Shown here in pieces: positions 20,868 through 32,280 of a stretch of 64,000 bases of DNA (position 1 is its first letter; each line of letters opens with the position of its first letter). Position numbers and translations under genes: made by a program. The notes beneath the pieces were generated by a model. It did not search any database and was not told the DNA's origin. It saw only the letters and a program-made list of their open reading frames with translations. The stretch is from the NCBI GenBank assembly GCA_963585895.1, contig OY757913.1, positions 101,222,449 to 101,286,448 of the forward strand, written 5' to 3'. This DNA comes from Sepioteuthis lessoniana. Taxonomy: Eukaryota; Mollusca; Cephalopoda; Myopsida; Loliginidae.

Positions 20868-21759
20868 CGTGGTGCCTTGAATATTTTTCCAGACTTTTTT
20901 TGTACAGGCATTTGAAAGTGTCGTAGACTCTTGAAAATTCAGTATGTTATTGCTATACATCTTATGAGATGACTGACCAATTTTTATGATTTCAAGTTTA
21001 AATGAACAGCTACAGCAGCAATTGGAATACACCCTACTAAAACCTGATTGTCACAGCTGGTGAATTTCAAAAATGCAATCTGGACGTGACGACACTTTAG
21101 AAGAACGATATGCAATAAAATTCTGTCTCAAACTTGAAAAAAATGCCACAGACTTATGGAATGCTTCAGACTGTTTTTAGAGCATCGTGCATGAATCGAG
21201 CTTCAGTTTTTGAGTGGCATAAGAGATTCAGGGAAGGCAGGGAATATGTGAGGTATGATGAGAGGTGTGGGAGGAGTAAGGAAGTCAATACACCTTAGTT
21301 GATTGGCCAAAGGTTTAGGGTTAGGGTTACTATGTTGAGGTTTTAAGGGAGTTCAGCGAGAGATTCCGTCGGAAGAGGCCAGCTCTCTTCAAATGGGTTC
21401 AGTGGCATTTCTACCAGGAGAATATACCAGTCCACAACTCTATCCTTGTCACAGACTATCTGACCAAGATGGGCAGTTCCTATTGTCTAAACCTTGCTCT
21501 CTGTGACTTTTGGTTATTCCCTACGCTCACAGACTGTCGTTATGAGACAACTAAAGAGATGAAAGGGGCTGTGAAGAAGGTCATTGACACGCTCACACAA
21601 GTAAGTATTATTTCCATGGGGCCTTCCAGAAGTTGTTGGAACGATACAAGTGCTTTGCAGCCGGAGAAGATTACTTCGAAGGGGACTAGAGTTTCATGTG
21701 CGTACTATTAATAAACGAGCACATACGAAAAAAGTCTGGAAACTCATTTAATGATCCTC

Positions 21760-21760
<1 letters not shown>
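20868..21760 (+). mobile_element. MAR-A mariner copy 1, internally deleted
   Basis: Flanked by TA on each side. Imperfect terminal inverted repeats of about 27 bp ('cgtggtgccttgaatatttt' at left; 'aaactcatttaatgatcctc' at right). It encodes decayed transposase ends: the first about 75 residues (SGRDDTLEERYAIKFCLKLE) and the C-terminal part around DFWLFPTLTDCRYETTKEMK. The middle third, with the first catalytic Asp, is absent, and the junction carries a short telomere-like TTAGGG repeat at about 21308-21327. Dead copy; inserted in a TA microsatellite. Confidence 0.88.
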
Positions 21761-21798
<38 letters not shown>

Positions 21799-21847
21799 CG
21801 TGTGTGTGTGTGTGTGTGTGTATGTCTGTGTGCGTGTGTGAGTGTGT
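21761..21847. repeat. (TA)n(TG)n microsatellite
   Basis: TA array to about 21792, followed by TG-rich repeats. Confidence 0.9.
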
Positions 21848-22462
21848 GTTGTTCAGAAAGTTCTTAGACTTACTCAGAAAGTAGAAGCCTGGCCCAACAT
21901 TTCTGTTGTAGCAACACACGGCGACTTCTTATAAAGTTAGAAGAACTAATTCAGATTTGAGAATTAATTTTTTTTTTATTTTTATTTATTGCAGACTTTT
22001 CCCCCTCATCTTGGTAGTTACTTTACTCTTCTTTCACTAAGTTTCGGCCAAATTTCACCTCTGGCCTTCTTCAGGTGATTTACTGCGACCTCGGATAGGA
22101 ATGCTGAGTCTTGTAACCGTATCCCCAGTAATTACTGCCTTCCATAGTTGTTGTCTATCGCACCACGTTCCTATCCGAGGTCGCGGTAAATCACCTGAAG
22201 AAGGCCAGAGGTGAAATTTTGCCGAAACTTAGTGAAAGAAGAAACAACACAAAAAACTACCAAGATGAGGGGGAAAAGTCCGCAATAAAAAAAAAAAATA
22301 ATAATAATTCTCAGATTAAAAAAGCCTCATCTCAAAATGATTCCAATTAAAGATAATTCAGATTTATTTTAATTTCTGTGTAAGTGAGGCCCATACAAAA
22401 ATGAGACGTGAGAACAAATTGAAAATATGGATAAGGTTTTGAACTTTTTGAGCGAACCTCGT
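21848..22462. mobile_element. Possible mariner-like remnant hosting a hairpin
   Basis: Left 'gttcagaaagttcttagac' and right 'aactttttgagcgaacctcg' next to TA resemble mariner terminal repeats. The interior retains 'aagcctggcccaacatttct', a phrase common near mariner ends. Most of the span is occupied by the inverted repeat at 21955-22316. Confidence 0.4.
21955..22316. repeat. 147-bp inverted repeat with hammerhead-like cores in both arms
   Basis: Arms 21955-22101 and 22169-22316, loop 67 bp. On the minus strand of the left arm (22041-22074) the sequence reads CTGAAGA, then GGCC, a 13-nt loop, GGCC and GAAAC: the invariant hammerhead core halves (CUGANGA and GAAA) around a perfect 4-bp stem II. 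The right arm carries the same motif on the plus strand (22194-22227) with one stem base changed. Hammerhead motifs of this form are known from Penelope-like elements. Stem III and the cleavage triplet are not convincing. Confidence 0.72.
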
Positions 22463-22469
22463 ATATAGG

Positions 22470-22514
<45 letters not shown>

Positions 22515-22515
22515 T
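22470..22515. repeat. (TA)n(GA)n microsatellite
   Basis: TA array followed by (GA)n to 22515. Confidence 0.9.
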
Positions 22516-22828
22516 TCCATGGGTAACTTCATTATTCTTTACAATATTCAATTTATTTAATATACATGTATCAAATATTGTGCTACAAAATAGAGTTAAT
22601 TGTGCAATCTTTGTAAGAAAAGCAGTACGATGATGTAATTTCCTCCGCAAGAAATTTGGAATCTCAATGTAAAGCTGTAATGCTTAGCATTTACGCCGGA
22701 AATCCTATTCTTTTCAGAGTGTTTGGGTGTTAATCTGAGGACTGGTTCATATTCATATTGATTAGAACCAAACATCCAGTCCATCTCATGGTTTTCCGGG
22801 GTTGTCTCTAGAAATAGTGACGGGGAGG
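22516..22828. other. No feature recognised
   Basis: AT-rich sequence without a recognisable family or coding frame. Confidence 0.4.
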
Positions 22829-23060
22829 GGGTGTCCTCGTGGTGTAATGGGTAAAGCGATGGACTGCACAATCAAAGTAAGCGAGTTTGAACTCCAGTCG
22901 TGCTAATACGTTCAATTTCAAACAAATACCCTTGAAAAAGGTATGAACCCCCTTTACCTTCCAGCTATGGGTTAAATAGTATCACTACGGTTTCTTTAAA
23001 AGGACGGTTTTGGCATTAAATAACCTAAAAAGGATGATACGCCATTAAACAAAGAAACCA
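22829..23060 (+). mobile_element. SINE-C copy
   Basis: Head 'tcctcgtggtgtaatgggta', B box 'gagtttgaactccagtcg', central domain 'cccttgaaaaaggtatgaac', tail 'ggatgatacgccattaaac'. Full-length. Confidence 0.87.
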
Positions 23061-23311
23061 AACGAAACTAGAAATGGTGACATTTATTTTTCCACATGGC
23101 CTCTCATCTATCTCGATGCCCTACATCAAGTGCCGTGGATCGAGAAGGGGGTTCCTGGGATACCCTGTGTCTGGCAAAAAGACATTATGCCTTGCTACAA
23201 AAGCAGGGTAGCCCAGTGTTAGCAGTTAGCAATTTCTGCGATACATCACTCCTAATATCTGATCGCTGAACACCCAGATTGCAATCCCCTAGATTATTAT
23301 ATCTCGGGTAC

Positions 23312-23595
23312 GATTCCCGTGGTGTAAAGGTTATTGTCGTAGGAAATAGATATGGTGACACGACGAAACCCACGACGAAAATGATTTCATTTCACATAGA
23401 ACTAATACCCTTGAGAAAGATATGAATGCAATTAGTCTTCTTCCACCTATGGGTTAATAGTAGGGTATATTAGGTTCGTCAGCCTTGGTGAAGCAACCAG
23501 TCTAGGAGAAGAAAAATTCTGAATTGAAACCTGTTAAACTCCGCTTAAAAATAGACCATGTGTCATAACCTGCCTTTGCAGAAGGGTTGATAATT
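23312..23595 (+). mobile_element. SINE-A copy
   Basis: Full-length head (cccgtggtgtaaaggttatt), central domain and tail ending near 'gcagaagggttgataatta'. The B box region is altered ('acgacgaaacccacg'). Confidence 0.83.
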
Positions 23596-23940
23596 ATATA
23601 TTTACGTAGGGCCCAATGGAGCGAGAGACTAACAAAACTCCATACAACACCAAAAACGAACTGAAGGCAAGGATAACAGCAACATTTATCAAACAAAGAG
23701 ACGGTCAGAAAGGCTTACGAGAGATTCTGAAGTTGTTTGGAAGACATATATAAAAATAATGGCAATTTCTTTGCATAAATTTGGATTTCTATGTACTTTT
23801 ACGTAATTTTGGTAAATATATTTGGTATATAAAACGTAAGTATTATTTCCATTTTTACGTTATTTAGACGACAATTTATCTATTGCTCTCTCTTCTTTTC
23901 TACATAAATATATATAAAAACAAAAAATCTTAAAATATGT
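23596..23940. other. No feature recognised
   Basis: AT-rich, unclassified. Confidence 0.4.
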
Positions 23941-24094
23941 TCGCATATATTGGCATATATATATATATATATGTATATATACACACCCATTACAATATTT
24001 TCCTTTATATACATGTATATATATATATATATATGTAAACGAAAAAATATTATAATGGGTATATATATTTATATATATATTTCACGATTTTCTG

Positions 24095-24146
<52 letters not shown>

Positions 24147-24254
24147 TTTATCTATCAACGAAAAATCTCAAAATATATATATATATATATATATATTTCA
24201 AGATTTTTGTTTTATATAGACATTTGTATATATAAAGGAAAACTTTTGAAATAT

Positions 24255-24305
<51 letters not shown>

Positions 24306-24610
24306 AATATATATACATATATATTTACATATATATTAGGATTTTGATTTTTTTAGGTCTAAATACTGAAATCCTCATCATCTTTTGGAATGGAACTTTT
24401 TTGAATCTTCAAATTTTAAAAAGAAAATCTTGTATATATATATATATATATATACAAAATTTTCTTTTTCTTTTTTCTTGTATATATATATATATATGTA
24501 TATGTATATACATGTCAAGACTTTTCGTTTTTTTTTACATGTCAACTGATCGTGCATTGTCACTTTCGCAAAATCCCGAAATCTTCATCATCTTTTAGAA
24601 TTGAACAGGT
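23941..24610. repeat. Microsatellite cluster of (TA)n and (CA)n with a recurring short spacer
   Basis: Several (TA)n arrays and one (CA)n array (24255-24302) are separated by short related spacers such as 'cgaaaaatctcaaaat', 'caagatttttg' and 'cacgattttctg', in both orientations. A longer spacer occurs twice in direct order ('gaaatcctcatcatctttt' at 24369 and 'gaaatcttcatcatctttt' at 24579). Confidence 0.8.
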
Positions 24611-25125
24611 AAAATGCAGTGGCCCAATCTTGAAACCTTTTGAACTTTTAACTTTTGAAATGACCAGTGCTTGTTTCGGTCATTTTGGATGGACTTTCAG
24701 TAAAAGCCTGGTTTCCGCTTAAAAAGGTTCTCAACGTAACCTTCTGAGCATCTACAGATCTTTAGCTAGCTATACTAAGTGCTTCCTGGACCTTTTGGAG
24801 TCTTAGGTCAATTAAGTGCCTTTCCAATAAATTGGTGTATCAAAAGGAGGAAGCAGAAAGCCAGCATCAGCACTTAAAGTGATGACAACGTGTTGGGTGA
24901 CATTTACAGTACGTTAAGACTGTCTTAATACATTTGTGGGATTAACTTTATTGCCTGACACGGATTCATCAGGTGAATTTTGATTAAAATATATCTCTCA
25001 ATAACATTAAATCAGTGTTATTAAAAGTGAGGCGTTTGATACGTATATGTTGATATATTTGACATAATACAACTTCAATAGAGAGAATAAAACTTTGTAA
25101 ACTCACAAACGGTTCTTTAATATCT
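24611..25125. other. Unclassified stretch
   Basis: No repeat family or coding frame recognised; moderately AT-rich. Confidence 0.4.
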
Positions 25126-25127
25126 TA

Positions 25128-25950
25128 CAAGGGGCCTTGAATAAATGTCCAGACTTTTTTCTTATGGGCACTTTCATTGATAGTACACTCATGAAACGGT
25201 AGTCCCCTTCCAAGTAAACTCCTCTGCATTTGTTGTACCGTTCCAACAACTTCTTGAAGGCCCCATGGAGGTCCTCTTGTGTGAGCGTGTCAATCACCTT
25301 TGTCACAGCATCTTTCATCTCCTCAATTGTCTCATAACGACAGCCTCTGAGCTTAGGGAATAACCAAAAGTCTAAGTAAGCACGGTCTGGACTATAGGGA
25401 GGGGTGAGAAACTGTGTTGATGCCCATCTTTGTCAAATAGTCTGTGACAAGGATGGAGGTGTGGACTGGTGCATTGTCCTGGTGGAAATGCCACTGACCC
25501 TATTTGAAGAGTACTGGCCTCTTCCGACGGAATCTCTTGCTGAGCTCCCTTAAAACCCTAACGCTAACCTTTTGGCCAATCATCTCTGGTGTATTGACTT
25601 CCTTACTCCTCCCTTATCTATCATCATCCGTCACAGATTCCCTGCCTTCCTTGAATCTCTCATGCCACTCAAAAACTGATGCAAGTTTAAAACAGAATTT
25701 TATTGCATATCGTTCTTCTAAAGTGTACTCACGTCCAGATTGCATTTTTGAAATTCACCAGCTGTGACAATCAGTCTTTAGTAGGGTGTATTCTGATTCC
25801 TGCTGTAGCTGTTCATTTAAATCTGAAATCATAAAAATTGGTCTGTCATCTCATAAGATATATAGCAATAACATACTGAATTTACAAGAGTCTACGACAA
25901 TTTTAAATGCCTGTACAAGAAAAGTCTGGAAACTTATTGAAGGTACCACG
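25128..25950 (-). mobile_element. MAR-A mariner copy 2, internally deleted
   Basis: TA on both borders. On the minus strand an N-terminal transposase part starts near 25750 (QSGREYTLEERYAIKFCFKL) and a C-terminal part lies near 25390-25110 (LDLHGAFKKLLERYNKCRG-type wording). The same central part is missing as in the other MAR-A copies. At the junction the repeat is only 'aaccctaacgctaacc', a degenerate telomere-like pair. Confidence 0.87.
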
Positions 25951-26204
25951 TAAGTCCACTCCGAGCGTTCAGTATTCCCAGACAGTACAAATCAAAATTT
26001 CAAGGAGAAATAGGCCGCCACATATTTGGTATTTATAGTAATTGGCGGATTTATTTTTCATTTGAATATAATCGCCAAATTGATCAGTGTTTCCAACGAA
26101 AGAAAATTGTTTTTTCACGTACCACCTTTCACCAAGATAACTTAACAATCAAGTAATGAGTGAGAAGTAAAAAAGAACGCGTCTATTTTGGTGTTCTAGC
26201 CGAG
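25951..26204. other. No feature recognised
   Basis: AT-rich, unclassified. Confidence 0.4.
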
Positions 26205-26400
26205 GGAAAGTGAAGGAAAATAAAAAGAGAGATAAATACTTGGATCTTGCCGGAGTATAAAAACGATATAGAACGTGACGCTGATACCAGATGTATTTGG
26301 AGCTCTTCGGAGAGTTCACCAGAACCTACAATAGTATTGTGGTGTTTAGGGATCAGAAATGAAGGCATGCAGACAAGAAAAGGTTCAAACAAAAATATTA
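26205..26400 (+). mobile_element. LINE-Z scrap
   Basis: 'aaaagagagataaatacttg' (KRDKYLDLA) and the following about 150 bp resemble the LINE-Z C-terminal region at 14500. Strongly decayed. Confidence 0.45.
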
Positions 26401-26401
26401 C

Positions 26402-27255
26402 AATCATCATCATCATGTGGCGCTATCAGCACGGATATATCTGACCCTCTCTTGCTACACCTCCCTATCGTCCATTGCTTCCAGCAGGTTTTCAGGGCTA
26501 CGTCCCGTATCGGCACAGAGCTGCTGAGTGTAGGTTCGAGCTGGTTGTCTTACCTTTGCACGTCCATGTGAAGGTGTTCACTGGAGTACATCACTTATGA
26601 GCTCGTCCCTACTTCTCCGGCAGTGTCCTGCATGTCTGGTTCGTCTAGTTTTCGTGATGTGTGGTAGATGGCCATACAATTGCTGCTTTTTCGGGTGCTG
26701 TCTCCAGGACTTGTTCAGTATTGCTCGCAGCATTCTTGTATAGTTGCCGTCAAGTTTTTTCTCCATGCATTTAGTTAGCATCCATGTAGTGCATCCATAT
26801 AGCAGTATCGACACGTCCACTGCTTGGAAAAACTGCGTTTTATTTTATCGGTCAGGTCTGACTTCCATATGACCGATTGCTATCAATAGCTGTCCATGCC
26901 TTTGCTAGTTGCGTGTTGATCTCTGTCTCGGTTGATGAGGCACTGCTCTTTAGGTAGGTGAACTTGTCAACAAGTTTCATAGAGCTACCGTTTAGTGTGG
27001 AGATGTCGCCTGTTTGATTAAACACATATATTCTGTCTTGCGTGCATTGACATGGGGGCCAATGCCTGCAGCGGCTCGTTCCAGACTATGTAGCTGTGTT
27101 TCGGCTTGGGTGGGTGCATTTGCCGGAAGCGCTATGTCATCGGCGGAGTCGGCGTCGGTAATTGTTTTTGCAGGTACCTTCTGCTTCTTTCTTTTGTTAG
27201 CTTGATACCGTTTTCTTTGATTTTATCGATATATGTTCTAAGCACGTAGTCTAGA
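26402..27255 (-). mobile_element. LINE-R, longest fragment in the window
   Basis: Starts at the (ATG)n tail (26402) and runs upstream on the minus strand for about 850 bp. In order, from N to C: IDKIKENGIKLTKERSRRYL-type sequence near 27230, the 'ADDIALPANAPTQAETQLHS' part near 27130, KTEYMCLIKQAT near 27040, FTYLKSSAS near 26960, then LYGCTTWMLTK, LRAILNKSWRQHPKKQQLY and the C-terminal end. ADDIA is the reverse transcriptase catalytic motif, so the copy begins within the palm domain. Frame breaks are present; dead. Confidence 0.87.
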
Positions 27256-27279
27256 CTATATTACAATAACAGAATAAAT

Positions 27280-27770
27280 ATACAGAGAACAGGTGTTATA
27301 CAACAGTTAGGAATGTCCTTTCGGTTCTATCAGGCACCAACCGGACGAGTATGGCACAAGGCCTTTTTAGGTGGATCCAAGGGGATGGCTGTAGCCCAGA
27401 CACGCCCGGCATTCCCAAAAAACCTCAGGCCCCATCGGAATTTCCCTAAAAAGGGGTGCTTCAGGCGACAGGCGATGAACCTAGCCCCTCCAAGGAGGGT
27501 TAGAGCTTGGGGGACTCTCCATTGTGGGTTGAGGAAGCCAGTCAAGGCGAACCTCAACCGACTGCCACTGGAACCAGGACACACCCGACCAGATCCGCAC
27601 ACCGATTAAACGCGACCGACCGAAGCGTGTCCCAGCCTAGTGCCCCCGAGAGAGTTGTGCATACGCTCCACTCAGCTTGGAAGTTATCGGTATTTGTGTT
27701 CCGTCCCACCAACCCGACGAGTACGGAACAAGGCCTTTTTAGTTTAGAGGTTATATCTCCAAATGTGTGA
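27280..27770. repeat. GC-rich unclassified block bounded by a 30-bp direct repeat
   Basis: Markedly GC-richer than its surroundings. A segment 'caaccggacgagtatggcac' (27337) recurs as 'caacccgacgagtacggaac' (27708), each followed by 'aaggcctttttag', about 372 bp apart. Open frames on both strands are by-products of composition. May be a SINE or part of an LTR or other retroelement not otherwise represented here. Confidence 0.5.
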
Positions 27771-28971
27771 CGCGAAGAATTAACTTTTATCCCAAAACGG
27801 GGTTTTATTTTCACACGTGTGAAGACGGGGCAGGTTGGCACTTGATCCCTTGTAGAATAAGTCCTCGTTCAGAGTTTTTCTCACAGGCATATAAGAACTG
27901 GCATATTATGTGAGGGATTAATTTAGGGCTAGACTGACCGCCGCTGGCAAGGGGTTTCCAAATTTCACACTATCCACACATCCACCAGGTCGCTTTCCTT
28001 TCTCCCCAAGACAATGGAAGATATGGACCTCTAGGTTGAGACGTAATAATATTATATTGTAGTAGTCAGCAACTCCGGTTTCCCGTGTGATATTTTAATG
28101 GAATTTATAGGACAATTTTAAACAAGATAACATAAGGCGAACAGATGCTGGAAAAGAAATATGACATAACAAACTCGTAGAAGACAATGCAAATAACAAC
28201 TTCGACCACGTGGGAACATTAAAATACATGAATCTTTTACTACACTTATATATACACCGTCAAAGTGTCAAATATATAATAAATGAACAGTCCATGAACA
28301 TAAATGTCCTTCTTCTTTTCTTGTCTTTCGTTTTCTTCAAATTGAGAGAGAGAGAGGGTATACAAAATTTGGTATAAGGAGAAACAGTTCCAAGGGTACT
28401 TATCTTATTTCTTTGATGGAATTCCGTTGAGAATCTTTCTTCTTTTACGGGCTAATAGACTTTATGCTATTTTTAATACTGGCTTGAAGAAAATGGCTTT
28501 TTCATTTCTCGCAGAATTTCTTCGTCTTCTTTTACCCGGAGTACTTGGCTTTGGCTCTATCTTATACAAACCCTGTCCAACGACTAACTTTCTTATTATC
28601 TATTTCCGCTGACGGGAAGGAGTCCCCACTTCCGTTTTGGGGTCTCAGCCAATCATTTGGCTTCTCTCTTCTTCCCCTTGGTCAGGCGATTTTTGTAGGG
28701 CTACTAGATGTCACCCAAGTCCCATTCTTTTTCCATCAGGTCACCCAGTACAAACATCTGTTTTTTTTTCATTCTGACCTGGGTTTGTTACTTTGGGATT
28801 GACCTACATTCTTTCATGTTTTAACGGCCATTCTTTGACGGCTTGCTACTGTTAATTCGAACACGGGGAATAGTATTAATCTTATTTCTATCGTTTCAGT
28901 GGGAGACCACGTGACAAAATCGGATAATATACTCATAGGGATCTAGGGAGTCACTCTTTAAATCTTTGTTT
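27771..28971. other. Unclassified stretch
   Basis: About 1.2 kb without a recognisable family. A short (GA)n lies near 28345-28357. The part from 28420 to 28920 is less AT-rich than average and may be old element sequence; no coding domain is recognised. Confidence 0.4.
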
Positions 28972-29200
28972 TATGGCATAATAACCTTCATAGGCTATTT
29001 AATGCAAAAATCATCCTATACAAGAACAGAAATGGTAATATCTAACTTATGGCTTGGATGGTGGGGGGCAAAGAGATTGATACATTTTTCAAAGATATTA
29101 CTTCTATTGTGAAGATTACAGCAAAATAGGAGTGGGAACCTCTCTTACTAGGAGGTTGCAGCACAGTACGTAGGCTAATACGCCACGAGGATTCCTCCAT
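28972..29200 (-). mobile_element. SINE-C copy, diverged
   Basis: Minus strand; tail 'tttatggcataataaccttc', diverged middle, A box near 29175-29200 ('cgccacgaggattcctcc'). Confidence 0.68.
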
Positions 29201-29255
29201 GACTATAGTAAAAAAAGTGTTAGAAATAGCGTGGGAAACTTGCAAGGGGTAAACT

Positions 29256-29258
<3 letters not shown>

Positions 29259-29318
<60 letters not shown>
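29259..29318. repeat. (TA)n microsatellite
   Basis: Nearly pure TA array. Confidence 0.92.
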
Positions 29319-29321
<3 letters not shown>

Positions 29322-29329
29322 TTATTCGG

Positions 29330-29552
29330 TCCAGTTAAACCAGAGTTGGGAGTAATTCCTTCAGGACAAGAAAATCATTCAGGAGCTGAACATTTAAATT
29401 TTCCTGGTGGAGAGCTCAATGTAATTTTTTTACAGAGCAATATTACTTTAAGAAAAAAACCAAAGACCGGTTAATTTAGGATTATAAATTTATTTCCATC
29501 TGGAAAAAAAATTATAATCCTAAATTAACCGGTCTTTTGATTTTTCTTAAAG
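29330..29552 (+). repeat. Foldback repeat F, copy 1
   Basis: A unique left part (29330-29445, opening 'attattcggtccagttaaac') precedes a hairpin with arms 29446-29490 and 29511-29552. The same left part and hairpin stem recur in inverted order at 46280-46661, so this is a repeat family with a built-in hairpin and not a chance palindrome. Confidence 0.75.
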
Positions 29553-29716
29553 ATATATATATATATATACATATGTGTGTGTATTCATGGAGTAGTCAAA
29601 AAGTGTCCAGATTAAAGCTATATTTACTAATACAGGAATAAACAATCAATAAAAGTTTACTTGAGAGAAATTTCAATTTCCGACGAGACTAAGATGAGAC
29701 TAATCAAACTTCATAG

Positions 29717-29770
<54 letters not shown>

Positions 29771-30233
29771 TATATATATCTAATTCATGGAATTTAGACT
29801 GTGACCCCTGGGTTTCATGGAGTTTTTTGCAAAACAACAATTATCAGGCTGTTAACAAAATGAAGTGCATCGAAAATCGAAAAAATACAGTCAAAAAACA
29901 GTTTGGATTTTGTAGAAATCTTTACCTGTGATCGTAAGTGTGTGCGTGTGTGCGGGTGCGTTATAGTTGCGTATTATTGTGTGTATGTGTGGGTGGCATA
30001 TAGTGTATGTGAAGGTACAAAAGCAGCGCGTTGTTTAACCGCATATAAATTCGTTGGTGTATCCTCTTTTTGCTACATTATTTTATTTCTGTATGTGTAG
30101 TTGATTATAGCAAGGGAATAAAACATCATCATAGCATTTGATAGCTCTATCCTAGATACTGGGCACTCTCCATATTATATTGCACTTGGTTCGACAGAAA
30201 CCCACAAAATGATCTACTGACAATCAGCACTGT

Positions 30234-30268
<35 letters not shown>
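29553..30268. other. Mixed stretch: (TA)n arrays and a mariner-like end
   Basis: (TA)n at 29720-29767 and about 30236-30268. 'gagtagtcaaaaagtgtccag' near 29590 resembles a mariner terminal repeat. The phrase 'caatttccgacgagac' (29676) recurs at 32589, so a shared unnamed repeat is present. Otherwise nothing recognised. Confidence 0.45.
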
Positions 30269-30272
<4 letters not shown>

Positions 30273-30387
30273 GTGTTTAAAAAGTAATTATAACGGAAGT
30301 TGCATTTACCATGACAGAAATTATCAATAGATAAAATGTTCATTTCATTATTTCATTTAGAATAGTCCTCTACAGGTGGAACACATA
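30269..30387. mobile_element. MAR-B terminal segment (first of two direct copies)
   Basis: 'aggtgtgtttaaaaagtaat' is a mariner-type terminal repeat. This 119-bp segment is repeated at 31283-31402, on the other side of MAR-A copy 3. Confidence 0.65.
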
Positions 30388-31258
30388 CGTGGTGCCCTCA
30401 ATAAGTTTCCATACTATTTTGTACAGGCATTTGAAAGTGTCGTAGACTCTTCAAAATTCTATATGTTATTGCTATACATCTTATGAGATGACTGACCTAT
30501 TTTCATGATTTGAGGTTCAAATGAATAGCTACAGCAGCAATTGGAATACACCCTACTAATGCCTGATTGTCACAGCTGGTGAATTTCAAAAATGCAATGT
30601 GGACGTCAGGACACTTTAGAAGAACGATATGCAATGGAATTCTGTTTTAAACTTGGAAAAAATGATGCCACAGAAACGTATGGAATGCTTCAGACTGCTT
30701 TTCGACTATCTTGCATGAATCGCGCATCAGTTTTTGAGTGGCATGAGAGATTCAAGAGAGGTAGGGAGTCTGTGAGGGAGATTGAGAGGTGTGGAAAGAG
30801 TAAGGAAGTCAATATTTTGAGCTTTTAAGGGAGTTCAGCGAGATATTCCTAGGGAAGAAGCCAGCACTCTTCAAATAGGGTCAGTGGCATTTCCACCTGG
30901 ATAATGCACCAGTCCACAACTCCATCCTTGTCACACACTATTTGACAAAGATGGGCATCAACACAGTTACTCGGCCTCCCTATAGTCGAGACCTTGCTCC
31001 CTGTGACTTTTGGTTATTCCCTAAGCTCAGAGGCTGTCGATATGAGACAATTGAGGAGATGAAAGAGGCTCTGACGAAGGTCATTGAAATGCTCACACAA
31101 GAAGACTTCGATAGGGGCCTAGCAGAAGTTGTTGGAACGGTACAACAAGTGCATTGCAGCCGGAGGAAATTACTTCGAAGGGGACTAGAGTTTCATGTGT
31201 GTACTATCAATAAAAGTTCACACACGAAAAAGTCTGGAAACTTATTTAATGATCCTCG
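30388..31258 (+). mobile_element. MAR-A mariner copy 3, internally deleted
   Basis: TA on both borders. Plus-strand frames: N-terminal helix-turn-helix part 30592-30828 (RQDTLEERYAMEFCFKLGKN, SCMNRASVFEWHERFKRGRE) and catalytic C-terminal part 30860-31250 with WHFHLDNAPVHNSILVT-type wording and PPYSRDLAPCDFWLFPKLRG. Counting from DNAPVH to the D of APCD gives the 34-residue spacing of DD34D mariners. The central part with the first catalytic Asp is missing, as in all MAR-A copies here. Confidence 0.9.
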
Positions 31259-31282
31259 TATATATATATATATATATACATG

Positions 31283-31780
31283 AGGTGTGTTTAATAAGTA
31301 ATTAGAACTGAATCTGTATTTACTATGACAGAAATTATCAATAGATAAAATATTAATTTCATTATTTCCTTTAAAATAATCCTCTACAGGTGAAACACAT
31401 ATATTCCAATGATTTTTCCATTATCCAACTCACATTTTAAACTTTTCCTTTCATATGGTGTTGATATTCACGATAGTTTTTCTTTAAATGTCCTCCGCGT
31501 CTTCAAATGTTACACGGGAAATCATTATTCAGATTAGGGAAAAAAGAAGTTGGATGGAACTTGATCTGGCGAATATGGATGGTACTGCATTTGCATAAAC
31601 CTGTACTTCGCCAAACACTACTGTCAACAAATATTTAGACTGGTTTTGTAATCTATTTAAATTTGGATTCGTCTAGATGTACGTCTAGACTGATCTCTTT
31701 ATAAAATATGATGCACATCTTTGAGGAAATTTCAAATCGTGATATTTGCATTTTGAACAAACACACACACACATACACCA
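31283..31780 (-). mobile_element. MAR-B fragment (terminal repeat plus transposase C-terminus)
   Basis: Opens with the same terminal repeat as 30269. From about 31440 the minus strand encodes worn mariner C-terminal sequence; 'gatctggcgaatatgg' (31567) and 'acacgggaaatca' (31513) are hallmark phrases of such transposases. The right end is not found. Confidence 0.6.
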
Positions 31781-32165
31781 TCACTCAAACAAAAATTAGC
31801 TACTTGAGATCAAATCCTGAACGATGCTATTTGAGTTTTCTTTAGAACAATGCCTTTGTGGAAATTTCTAGATACAATTATGGCACAAGGTCATATTTAT
31901 AGCGTATTCAGCGAGAAATTTACATTCAGTAGAAAAATGTTTTCAACTTGATATCAATGTTTGGATAAGGTTTCATTTCACGATAATGAAAGACATAAAT
32001 TTATCACTTTTCCCACGATTATGAATAAAATGTCGGGCAAACTATACCACGCTTAAAAATTGACATTTTGTCAAATCCTGTACGTCGACGAGGCATTGAG
32101 TACATAGAAAAATTTGTTCTCTTGCTCGAAATCGACGAATATTTAAAATGATTGAGGCTCACTGC
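31781..32165. other. No feature recognised
   Basis: AT-rich, unclassified. Confidence 0.4.
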
Positions 32166-32276
32166 TAAAATTAAACGGAAATTCTTCCAAGTCGTAGCCG
32201 TATCACTACTACTGTACGGTTGCACCACTTGGATTTTAATGAAATGCCTGGAGAAAAAGATAGATTGGAACTAAAC
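32166..32276 (+). mobile_element. LINE-R scrap
   Basis: Plus strand, 'KFFQVVAVSLLLYGCTTWI' followed by 'MKCLEKKID', the LINE-R segment after the reverse transcriptase. Joined directly to a SINE-A 3' half. Confidence 0.65.
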
Positions 32277-32280
32277 AACT

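Noticed and set aside
27313-27841. Overlapping frames on both strands in the GC-rich block
   Set aside because: Open on both strands because GC-rich sequence has few stops; no domain is recognised.
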